64,000 bases of DNA, from NCBI GenBank assembly GCA_949299455.1, contig CASGAN010000003.1, positions 140,666 to 204,665 of the forward strand, written 5' to 3'. Below the pieces are notes generated by a model that was given only the letters and a program-made list of their open reading frames with translations, made no database searches and was not told the origin of the DNA. How positions within the stretch are numbered: position 1 is the stretch's first letter; every line of letters starts with the position of its first letter. The translations under genes were made by a program, and so were the position numbers. Of this stretch, positions 6,954 through 13,471 are shown piece by piece. This DNA is from an uncultured Oscillospiraceae bacterium (GTDB lineage Bacteria; Bacillota; Clostridia; Oscillospirales; Ruminococcaceae).

Positions 6954-9277
6954 TATTGTGCCCCTCCTTCCGCATATGCATTCACGCAGGCATTATAGCC
7001 GTTGAGCCACTTCGGATTCCGCTCACTGTTTGTGCAGATAACTGTCTGCATCAGGTTGCTCGAATCAATCGTGACTGTCTGCTGATCGTATGACTGCTCT
7101 CCATACCGCCACGACCATGCAGTTTCCTCGGTTATGGTATAGCTGCCTTTCGGAAGCTTTTTGATCGTTGTACTGCCGTTTCCGTCAACGGTTACGGTCA
7201 TGTAGTCCTTACCGTCTTTTTGGATATTGAACACATATTTCTCACCGGCTTGACCGCCCTGTTTTTGAATGGTCAGTGTGCCGGACTGAACAAAGACTGT
7301 GAAGTCCTTCGGAATAGATTTCGGCTGAATCGTTCCTTCCGGATTCGGTGTGACAGTACAATCCACGGTATATACTGTATCTTCTGTCAGTGCAGGGTTC
7401 TGCGCTCCCACGGGTGTCCATGTCCACTCGCCGGATGATTCACCTTTCGTAATTGTATACGTTCCGACTGTTTGTTCACCGTTTTTGATCGTATAGGAAA
7501 TGTCCACAAACGCATTGTTTGTACCATCCACATATGCGGGTGTGTCGATGCGGTTTGCCAGATCCGCTGTTTCCCCGAGGAAAATTATCTGATCGGAAGT
7601 GGTGTAGTCATACCGAATCGGCATATCGACCGTCGGAACGACAAAATTCTCTACAAGGCCTTTTTCTGTATAAACACCCGAATCTGCGCCATTGGTCGGG
7701 ACGTTGTTGCCGCCGATGAAGTTTTCTTTGCGCGTTACGGTAAATTCAATGATCAGTTTTTTGCCGTAATCGCTTGTTGTCCCCGGTTTTGGTTCTTTAC
7801 TGACAAAATATTTGTTGAAGTCAAATCCGGTCACCAAAACGCTGTTTTCTTCGATTTTGGCGGTAATGCCCGGATCAGCCGGCTGTTTTTCACCCCAGCT
7901 TTCGCCGTTTGGAGCGATTGCATCCGCTGTATAGATATTGATTGCAGAAGTATTTGCTGGCATGTCAAAATACGGTGTTACGGTGTCTTTGATCACTGTT
8001 TTAGAATCCAAATCAATAGTGGGCTTGGAAATTGTTTCACCTATTGTTTTAAAAATTTCATTTAATGAACCGGCATCCGATGCAGAAAGATAATAACTGG
8101 GTTCCTGTGGAACACCATTATTCGAAGATACCTTTTGCATATAATAATTAGACTGCTCTGTTGCATTGCCATGCACATCTCCCGCCGAAGAAGAATCAGC
8201 TCCATTAAAAATGCCCACACTATAGACCAATGCACCAGATTGTTTAGCAATATCGGCTTGTGCAATAGTTGCATTGGCAGTATCAGGATCATATCTATCT
8301 GCATTTTGTCCTGGATATCCATCTGTAAACAAAATAACAACTTTGTTACGGCTGGTATCTGTTACGGTATCCAAAATACCGTTTGCCATTTCCATGCCGT
8401 ATTGTGCATAGGTTGCTCCATTAGCATCTAATGCATCTAATGACTTTCCGATATTATCTTGACCTTCAGCAGTTGTCATATCCTGCAGCGCATTTTTATA
8501 CTGCGATTTTGCAAAGTTGCCGTAAGTATATGTTCGATCACCTACAAATACTTCTGTATTCGAATAACGCGGTCCCTCGCCAGAAAAGCCAACGATTGCA
8601 ATCTTATGATTTACATCATCTTCTGTTCCTGCAATCCCATCCGGGCCGTATGTGCTTTCAATTACCTGTCTTTCAAATGTACCTACAGCATCTTGTAATG
8701 CTTCTAAACGCGATATCTTCATATCGCTCGTTCGTTTCACATAAAGATTTCCATCTAAAGGCTGTGGTGGATCGTTCCAAAATCTATCGCTCGTCAAAGT
8801 AATTACTTGACCGGTTGCATCTGTATATTCATACGTATACCGATACAGAGCCTCCGTCCAAATATAGTCAACCGATACCTTTACTTCCCGATAAACTCCA
8901 TTGTCTAAATAATACACAGTTCCATAAGATGCAGCTGTAACGTTTGAATTCCACCACAAACTGGTATAATAATCTTTTGAACCTACTACAATATCCTCTG
9001 CCATTGAACCCGACTGGTCGAGCACCAGCACAATGTCGAGTGGAACTGCTTTTTCCTCAAATTTCACTTCTCCGTTTGTATATGCTTTCAGTGAAATTTT
9101 GTATCGATCTTCTCCGTCCTTTTCCGCTGTTTTACCGAGAAACAGACCGTTTTGATCTTCGTCTGTTGCCTGCAAAGCTTTCGGTGCTGTTTCCTGCGCC
9201 AGCACGGTTCCCATCGGAAGCACCGCCGTGATTACCAGCGCAAAACAGAGAAGAATGGATAACATTTTGCGTTTCAT
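6953..9277 (-). CDS. Large secreted VWA-domain protein with C-terminal prealbumin-like repeat
   Basis: 774 residues. Signal peptide about 1-28. A von Willebrand A domain follows (about 78-415) with an intact MIDAS-type DQSGSM and a later TDGYPGQ. Then come beta-sandwich segments and a SpaA/Cna-B-like repeat near the C terminus (about 665-745: TLTIQKQGGQAGEKYVFNI, LPKGSYTITEE). There is no LPXTG motif or transmembrane helix, and the chain ends in AYAEGGAQ. The layout recalls pilus tip adhesins, but anchoring must come from elsewhere, perhaps the membrane protein two genes downstream. The stretch 8060-8960, encoding most of the VWA domain, looks clearly more AT-rich than both flanks, as if recombined. 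It starts 16 bp after the preceding TasA-like gene. Confidence 0.8.
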   Translation of the reverse strand: MKRKMLSILLCFALVITAVLPMGTVLAQETAPKALQATDEDQNGLFLGKTAEKDGEDRYKISLKAYTNGEVKFEEKAVPLDIVLVLDQSGSMAEDIVVGSKDYYTSLWWNSNVTAASYGTVYYLDNGVYREVKVSVDYIWTEALYRYTYEYTDATGQVITLTSDRFWNDPPQPLDGNLYVKRTSDMKISRLEALQDAVGTFERQVIESTYGPDGIAGTEDDVNHKIAIVGFSGEGPRYSNTEVFVGDRTYTYGNFAKSQYKNALQDMTTAEGQDNIGKSLDALDANGATYAQYGMEMANGILDTVTDTSRNKVVILFTDGYPGQNADRYDPDTANATIAQADIAKQSGALVYSVGIFNGADSSSAGDVHGNATEQSNYYMQKVSSNNGVPQEPSYYLSASDAGSLNEIFKTIGETISKPTIDLDSKTVIKDTVTPYFDMPANTSAINIYTADAIAPNGESWGEKQPADPGITAKIEENSVLVTGFDFNKYFVSKEPKPGTTSDYGKKLIIEFTVTRKENFIGGNNVPTNGADSGVYTEKGLVENFVVPTVDMPIRYDYTTSDQIIFLGETADLANRIDTPAYVDGTNNAFVDISYTIKNGEQTVGTYTITKGESSGEWTWTPVGAQNPALTEDTVYTVDCTVTPNPEGTIQPKSIPKDFTVFVQSGTLTIQKQGGQAGEKYVFNIQKDGKDYMTVTVDGNGSTTIKKLPKGSYTITEETAWSWRYGEQSYDQQTVTIDSSNLMQTVICTNSERNPKWLNGYNACVNAYAEGGAQ

Positions 9278-9293
9278 CTGTTATGCCTCCTTT

Positions 9294-9860
9294 TTATTCC
9301 TGCGGCCAACCGGATGCTTTCAAAACATCACTGCCGTTGTTCTGAGACTGAACGGCCTGTGCCTGCACCGTAATGGTCGCTTTGCTGTTCTGGTACAGGT
9401 TGTCCATATCCTTTCCGAATGTCACCGTTGTGAACAGCGGTGTGGTGATTTCGTTTGCCGCAACCGGGTATTTGTAATAGTAGTATCCGTCTTGCTCCAC
9501 CCAGTCTGCAGTGTTAAAATCAAGCTGAATCAGGTCTAAGTCGACTTCGCCGCTCATACCCTCAGCAAGCGTGATTGCTTTTTTCACTTCAATCCGTACA
9601 TATGCCGGATTGTCTCCGACGTTTTCAATCTGCACGATTTTGGATACTTCCTGACCTGCAACGATACCCGACAGATCCTCAAACACTCCGGGTGTTTCCT
9701 GTCCGTCCACGGCGGTCGTTTCTTTCAGTTCGATTTCCACGTTTCCCGCCGTCACCACGTTGGTCGCAGTGTCACTCGCCGTGAAGTATGCCAACGTGCC
9801 GTATGCAGCGATTGAAAGGCACATGACCGCCAATGCAATCGCCAACAATTTCTTTTTCAT
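9294..9860 (-). CDS. TasA/camelysin-like fibre protein with SipW-type signal peptide
   Basis: 188 residues. The leader ends in AAYGTLAYFTASDTATN and runs straight into VVTAGNVEIEL, the usual start of the mature TasA/CalY fold. The conserved VGDNPAYVRIEVKK motif lies near residue 85 and the YYYYKYPVAANEITTPLF segment near 125. Such proteins are cleaved by SipW and assemble into matrix fibres in Bacillus. RBS: AAGGAGG 6-7 bases upstream of the ATG. It is separated from the upstream subunit by 152 bp that hold a hairpin without a U-tract. Confidence 0.85.
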   Translation of the reverse strand: MKKKLLAIALAVMCLSIAAYGTLAYFTASDTATNVVTAGNVEIELKETTAVDGQETPGVFEDLSGIVAGQEVSKIVQIENVGDNPAYVRIEVKKAITLAEGMSGEVDLDLIQLDFNTADWVEQDGYYYYKYPVAANEITTPLFTTVTFGKDMDNLYQNSKATITVQAQAVQSQNNGSDVLKASGWPQE

Positions 9861-9961
9861 GAGATCATCCTCCTTGTCTTTCCCTTTTTATTTTCAGCCC
9901 GCTTTTGGCAGGGCATATGCAAACACTCCCGTCTTACACAAAACCGGAATATCCACATATA

Positions 9962-9985
9962 CCCTGCCCTCAATAGAGAGCAGGG
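9962..9985 (-). other. Intercistronic hairpin in the fibre operon
   Basis: A 10-bp stem with one mismatch (9962-9971 with 9976-9985, loop of 4) lies between two fibre genes. The transcript has no U-run after it, so it is unlikely to be a full terminator. It could stabilise or mark processing of the upstream mRNA. Confidence 0.5.
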
Positions 9986-10012
9986 AGATATGTATCAGTG
10001 AGATATCAAACG

Positions 10013-10624
10013 TTATTCTGCAAGACCTGCTTCATACGGCAGCGGCTCTTTTGTCAAAAACCAGTTTGCAATTTCTCCCATATTCATTTTCTCTACACGG
10101 TTCCACTGTACTGCTGCGCCCTGCGCCTGAATTGCTTCTGCAGTGACAACGATATCATACGGGGTTGTTGCATCATCGTTTGTAGTTTCTGTCGACAAAA
10201 CAACCTGATCGAACAGTGCATCCGTTTTTTCTTCCGGATTCAAAACTTTTTCATAGTAATAGTATCCATCTTCAGCGTTGTATTTCCAGTTATCGCCCAA
10301 TTTTCCGACAACATAATCAGTGCGAACATCCATAGCAACGCCATCCGGCCACTGTACTTTCACACGGACAAATGCCGGGTTTGCACCAACGTTTGTAACA
10401 GTCGGGTCTTTTGCAACCGCTTCACCTGGATACATTTCTTCTGCTTCTTCTTTACCGGTTGCATCCCATCCCGGCTCGGTCAATGTAATGTCAACATTAC
10501 CAACGGTAAATGTGTTGGTTTTTTCTTCGGTATCAGTGAAGTATGCCAAAGACGAACCAACGATTGCGGTTGCTGCCAGTGCAGCTGCCAGTGCGATAGA
10601 AACGATTTTTTTCTTTGCGTTCAT
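10013..10624 (-). CDS. TasA/camelysin-like fibre protein with SipW-type signal peptide
   Basis: 203 residues. The leader ends IVGSSLAYFTDTEEKTNTF and the mature part begins TVGNVDITLTEPGW, a textbook SipW-type junction. The family motif VGANPAFVRVKVQW lies near residue 85 and an aromatic YYYYEKVLNPEEKT segment near 125. AAAGGAGAG lies about 7 bases before the ATG. Among the four SipW substrates this one and its downstream neighbour are most like the main fibre subunit TasA. Inter-gene gaps on both sides carry stable hairpins, which may give this gene its own mRNA level within the operon. Confidence 0.85.
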   Translation of the reverse strand: MNAKKKIVSIALAAALAATAIVGSSLAYFTDTEEKTNTFTVGNVDITLTEPGWDATGKEEAEEMYPGEAVAKDPTVTNVGANPAFVRVKVQWPDGVAMDVRTDYVVGKLGDNWKYNAEDGYYYYEKVLNPEEKTDALFDQVVLSTETTNDDATTPYDIVVTAEAIQAQGAAVQWNRVEKMNMGEIANWFLTKEPLPYEAGLAE

Positions 10625-10660
10625 GATTGAACTCTCCTTTCATTTTGCGAATATATTTGA

Positions 10661-10685
10661 CCGGTTATGGTTGATTGATAACCGG
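10661..10685 (-). other. Intercistronic hairpin upstream of a TasA-like gene
   Basis: A perfect 8-bp inverted repeat CCGGTTAT/ATAACCGG with a 9-base loop, followed on one side by the palindrome GGCGATCGCC (10684-10693). No U-tract follows on the minus-strand transcript. It is a candidate mRNA processing or stabilising element. Confidence 0.5.
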
Positions 10686-10718
10686 CGATCGCCATACAAT
10701 CAATCTGTGTGTCTGCAC

Positions 10719-11273
10719 TTACGGCTGTACTTTTTCCCATGCTTCCTGTGCACTGAATGTACCTTCACCATTCTGCATCTGCACAGCATATGCGGTAAAT
10801 GTCAGCGTCGGAGCTGTTTCAGGTGCTTCTATGATCGTGTCCATCATCTTTTTTGTTACAGTATCTTTTACCGCAACTTTATTGTCTTTGAGTACCGGGA
10901 ACGGTTGGTCTGCTGCATTGTTTTTGACCTCACGGTAATAAACGTTCGAGCCTTCTGAAAGTACCGTCCAGCCGTCGGCTGTTTCAAATGTCATAAACGT
11001 ATCGAAGTTTGCCGATTTCTCCACTTTTACAAACAGATAGCAGTCTTCGCTACCTGCTTTCACGGTTGCAGTCGGATCTTTTGCGATGGTGCAGCCCGGA
11101 ACCATTTTATAGGTTTCAACAGGTGTTTCTTTCAGCTCAATGCTGATATTGCCCACGGTAAATGTGTTTTTCACCGGATCGGTCACATCAGTGAGCCACG
11201 CGATTGTACCGCCGACTGCACAGCAAACAACGAGTGCCAATGCGATGATTGGGATGAAAATCTTCTTTTTCAT
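10719..11273 (-). CDS. SipW-type signal peptide protein, first substrate gene of the fibre operon
   Basis: 184 residues. The leader ends VGGTIAWLTDVTDPVKNTF followed by TVGNISIELKETP. The core is beta-rich (YLFVKVEKSANFDTF near 85), and it lacks the exact N-P-A-[YF]-V-R motif seen in its relatives. It resembles camelysin-type accessory subunits. It lies 45 bp downstream of sipW, so the protease and its substrates share a transcript. It may be a minor subunit or an initiator like TapA; the order right after sipW is the only hint. Confidence 0.8.
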   Translation of the reverse strand: MKKKIFIPIIALALVVCCAVGGTIAWLTDVTDPVKNTFTVGNISIELKETPVETYKMVPGCTIAKDPTATVKAGSEDCYLFVKVEKSANFDTFMTFETADGWTVLSEGSNVYYREVKNNAADQPFPVLKDNKVAVKDTVTKKMMDTIIEAPETAPTLTFTAYAVQMQNGEGTFSAQEAWEKVQP

Positions 11274-11318
11274 CTGTTTTTCCCTCTTTCTTTTTAATTT
11301 TTATAAAATAACGTCTTT

Positions 11319-11843
11319 TCACTTATGATCAGACGATATTTCCTGTTTCTCTTTTTTGAATGCACGCACAATGTCCGGGAGGAAAATCAGCAAAAGCAAA
11401 GTCGCCCCTGCTGCGATCGCCAGATACATTCCCGGCGGTTTCTGCACAAAGCTCGCCGCATATCCAAGATACGGAATCGAAAACACCGGCACGCCGATCA
11501 GGTTTTTAAAATGAACCGGTGCGCCGTCCGGGCTTTCGTTGGCATCGCCTTTCGTGTAAAACAGTTCATGTTCGGCATCAACATCGATCACACGGTGCGT
11601 TGCAACAACAAGCTCTTCATTCAGCACAAATGTAATCGCTTGTCCGACCTGAATTTCCTCTGGGCGCGCCTGCTTGACATAAATAAGTGAACCGGTGCGA
11701 TAAGTCGGCTCCATGCTTCCCGAAAGAACGGTATACGGTGTAAGTCCGACCAGCCGCACGCCTACCAGCAGTACTGCGAACAAAACTACCACAACCACAA
11801 GCACGGTTGTGACCGCTTTGATTCCTTTTTTCATCTGATTCAT
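11319..11843 (-). CDS. sipW: Signal peptidase I of the SipW (ER/archaeal) type
   Basis: 174 residues. An N-terminal transmembrane helix (about 8-30) is followed by LSGSMEPTYRTGSLIYVK with the catalytic serine, by THRVID carrying the histidine that replaces the lysine of ordinary bacterial signal peptidases, and by YTKGDANESPDGAP. A second helix lies near the C terminus (about 135-158). In Bacillus, SipW cuts TasA and TapA. Here four downstream genes carry matching signal peptides. The ATG at 11843 has AGAGG 8 bases upstream. Expression appears to depend on a promoter inside the recombinase-bearing segment at 11965-13408. Confidence 0.92.
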   Translation of the reverse strand: MNQMKKGIKAVTTVLVVVVVLFAVLLVGVRLVGLTPYTVLSGSMEPTYRTGSLIYVKQARPEEIQVGQAITFVLNEELVVATHRVIDVDAEHELFYTKGDANESPDGAPVHFKNLIGVPVFSIPYLGYAASFVQKPPGMYLAIAAGATLLLLIFLPDIVRAFKKEKQEISSDHK

Positions 11844-11885
11844 ATAAAAAACCTCTTTGTTTTGATTTCGTTGTGTTTTTCACTG

Positions 11886-11938
11886 TCCGCAGAATAATTG
11901 CAGACAATTTGGGCATTCTATTTGCGGATGAAAAGAAA
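11886..11938 (-). promoter_or_regulatory. Leader hairpin before sipW
   Basis: TCCGCA-g-AATA (11886-11896) pairs with TATT-TGCGGA (11929-11938), a 10-bp stem with one bulge, in the untranslated leader between the switch and sipW. No U-tract follows. It could be a regulatory or stabilising structure; no known riboswitch class was recognised. Confidence 0.35.
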
Positions 11939-11964
11939 CCGGTGTAGTATCTCCTTCTTTGATG

Positions 11965-11983
11965 TTTCGCAGAGTTTCACCCT
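11965..11983 (+). repeat. Left inverted repeat of the putative invertible segment
   Basis: tttcgcagagtttcaccct here is the exact reverse complement of 13390-13408. The sites are 1,406 bp apart and enclose the recombinase gene and its promoters. Homology stops abruptly at both ends of the 19 bases. Confidence 0.9.
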
Positions 11984-11996
11984 CTATGTTACCTTC

Positions 11997-12024
11997 ATTA
12001 TACCACATTTTTTCTTAAAAGCAA
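11997..12024 (-). promoter_or_regulatory. Outward promoter for sipW and the fibre operon, inside the invertible segment
   Basis: On the minus strand: TTGCTT (12019-12024), 16-bp spacer, TATAAT (11997-12002) preceded by TGG, giving an extended -10. Predicted initiation near 11990 means the transcript crosses the left repeat and a leader of about 120 bases before sipW. No comparably good promoter was seen between the repeat and sipW. Confidence 0.8.
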
Positions 12025-12042
12025 CAGCTTATCAGGATAAAG

Positions 12043-12070
12043 TTGACTTTTTTAAAGACATATATATTCT
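12043..12070 (+). promoter_or_regulatory. Promoter of the recombinase gene
   Basis: TTGACT (12043-12048), 16-bp spacer, TATTCT (12065-12070). It lies back-to-back with the outward promoter, the two -35 boxes being 18 bp apart, so one bound protein could affect both. Confidence 0.6.
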
Positions 12071-12116
12071 CGATTGTAAAAATACATGAAAGAAAATGAA
12101 CATTTTAACCAATAAG

Positions 12117-12146
12117 CCGTCAAATTCTCCGTCAAAAACTGACGGA
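12117..12146 (+). repeat. CCGTCAAA direct repeats plus inverted copy in the recombinase leader
   Basis: CCGTCAAA occurs at 12117-12124 and 12129-12136, and the second copy forms a 7-bp hairpin with TGACGGA (12140-12146). Another CCGTCA lies at 13324-13329 near the other end of the segment. These are possible accessory binding sites for the recombinase or a regulator. Confidence 0.4.
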
Positions 12147-12178
12147 AGATTTAATATAGAGAGAAAGGATGATCTACA

Positions 12179-13315
12179 ATGCCAAGACGCGGAGAAAACA
12201 TCTACAAGCGCAAGGACAACCGATGGGAGGGGCGTTATATCAAAGGACGGCTTCCCTCCGGAAAAGTGCAGTTTGGATATGTTTATGCAAAAACATATCA
12301 GGAAGTGAAGCAAAAACTGATTGAGAAACAGGCGCTTTATCGTCAGCAGCCGAAACTTTTTCAAACGCAGAATGTGCATTTTTATGTCTATTGCGATCAA
12401 TGGCTGTTGTTAAACCGGAATCATGTCAAAGAATCTACATTGATCAAATATCGAAACATCGTAAACAATCATATCAAACCGCATATCGGGCAATACACTG
12501 TGGAGCAGCTGGATACCGTGGTGCTTGAATCGTTCAGCCATATGCTTTTAATCAGCGGCGCACGGCACAAAGCGGGCGGATTGTCTGCCAAAACGGTAAA
12601 AGATATTCTGGTGGTTGTGCATTCTGTTTTAAAATATGTACAAAGCAAAACGGGAACACATTGTCCGTCTTTTCAAATGATTTATCCCAAGCAGTACAAA
12701 AAGCAAATGCGCGTGCTGTCAAAAGAAGAGCAGGAGCGATTGACAGCATATTTGCTGCAGGAGATGGATGCGTGCAAATTCGGTGTTTTACTGGCGCTGC
12801 TCACAGGGATGCGCATTGGTGAAGTATGTGCACTGCGGTGGGCGGACATTTCTGTTGATGAAAAAACCGTACATGTATGCAATACGATGCAGCGGCTGCA
12901 GCAAATCGACACACACTTTACAGCACAGAAAACACGCGTGCTCATTACTGAACCGAAAACAGAATCCTCGAATCGCATGATTCCGCTGACGGATTATGCT
13001 GCTGCATTGTGCAGACAATATTGCTCTGAAAATCAATCCGCGTTTATTTTAACCGGAACAGAGCAATTCATGGAACCGCGGACACTGCAGTATCGCTTGC
13101 GCAAATATACTGCAGACTGCGGACTTTCCCAGGTTCATTTCCACGTTCTGCGCCATACGTTTGCAACACGCTGTGTAGAGGTGGGATTTGAGGTGAAATC
13201 ACTCAGTGAAATTCTTGGACATTCCTCGGTGCAGGTTACACTGGATCGATATGTTCATTCATCTTTGGATTTAAAGCGAGAGAATATGAACAAATTGGCG
13301 GCGATCGGTTTTTAA
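12179..13315 (+). CDS. Tyrosine recombinase (integrase family), candidate DNA invertase
   Basis: 378 residues. The N terminus (about 1-50, RRGENIYKRKDNRWEGRY) is an AP2-like arm-binding domain, then a SAM-like core-binding region (about 70-175), then the catalytic domain. Catalytic residues are visible in order: Arg in LLTGMRIGEVCALRW (about 213), His and Arg in FHVLRHTFATR (about 325), His in ILGHSSVQV (about 348) and the nucleophile Tyr in LDRYVHSS (about 357). All are intact. The ATG has AAAGGATG upstream. No excisionase, relaxase, or other mobile-element gene accompanies it. Its enclosure by 19-bp inverted repeats together with an outward promoter suggests site-specific inversion rather than integration. 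Confidence 0.9.
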   Translation: MPRRGENIYKRKDNRWEGRYIKGRLPSGKVQFGYVYAKTYQEVKQKLIEKQALYRQQPKLFQTQNVHFYVYCDQWLLLNRNHVKESTLIKYRNIVNNHIKPHIGQYTVEQLDTVVLESFSHMLLISGARHKAGGLSAKTVKDILVVVHSVLKYVQSKTGTHCPSFQMIYPKQYKKQMRVLSKEEQERLTAYLLQEMDACKFGVLLALLTGMRIGEVCALRWADISVDEKTVHVCNTMQRLQQIDTHFTAQKTRVLITEPKTESSNRMIPLTDYAAALCRQYCSENQSAFILTGTEQFMEPRTLQYRLRKYTADCGLSQVHFHVLRHTFATRCVEVGFEVKSLSEILGHSSVQVTLDRYVHSSLDLKRENMNKLAAIGF

Positions 13316-13336
13316 CCGATTTGCCGTCATTTTTTG
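13299..13336 (+). terminator. Terminator of the recombinase gene
   Basis: cggcgatcggtt (13299-13310) pairs with aaccgatttgccg (13314-13326) with one bulge, then a T-rich run. The stop codon lies within the hairpin. It keeps recombinase transcripts from leaving the segment. Confidence 0.75.
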
Positions 13337-13389
13337 TTGTCATCCGCTCATTTTTGCGTGTAGATCGGCATTTTCTTGCTTTTTGACAA

Positions 13390-13408
13390 AGGGTGAAACT
13401 CTGCGAAA
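13390..13408 (-). repeat. Right inverted repeat of the putative invertible segment
   Basis: agggtgaaactctgcgaaa, the exact reverse complement of 11965-11983. It lies 75 bp after the recombinase stop codon and 12 bp before a strong terminator. Confidence 0.9.
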
Positions 13409-13420
13409 AAAACAAAAATA

Positions 13421-13451
13421 AAAAAGCCATCGCAAACGCGATGGCTTTTTT
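13421..13451. terminator. Bidirectional terminator just outside the switch and after alr
   Basis: GCCATCGC (13426-13433) pairs with GCGATGGC (13438-13445) around AAAC, with A and T runs extending the stem on both sides. It ends the alr transcript from the right and would also stop transcription leaving an inverted switch segment. Confidence 0.9.
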
Positions 13452-13471
13452 CAATGAATCATATTGTGTGC

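Larger units (their letters stand above)
11965..13408. mobile_element. Putative invertible promoter segment with its own tyrosine recombinase
   Basis: The segment is bounded by a perfect 19-bp inverted repeat and contains (a) a sigma-A-like promoter reading out through the left repeat towards sipW, (b) a divergent promoter for the recombinase, (c) the recombinase gene and (d) its terminator. Immediately outside the right repeat is another strong terminator (13421-13451). In the orientation shown the outward promoter drives the fibre operon; after inversion it would fire into that terminator. The plan is like the Hin flagellar switch but with a tyrosine recombinase. The repeats and promoter are seen; inversion itself is inferred. 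An alternative is a small integrative element with terminal repeats, but no target duplication is visible. Confidence 0.7.

Noticed and set aside
12179-13315. Prophage or integrative element remnant around the recombinase
   Set aside because: No excisionase, repressor, structural or conjugation genes are present, and both flanks are ordinary chromosomal genes.
11965-13408. Simple transposon or insertion sequence with terminal inverted repeats
   Set aside because: Tyrosine recombinases do not make classic terminal-repeat transposons, no target-site duplication flanks the repeats, and the outward promoter plus external terminator fit inversion better. It is kept only as an alternative in the feature entry.
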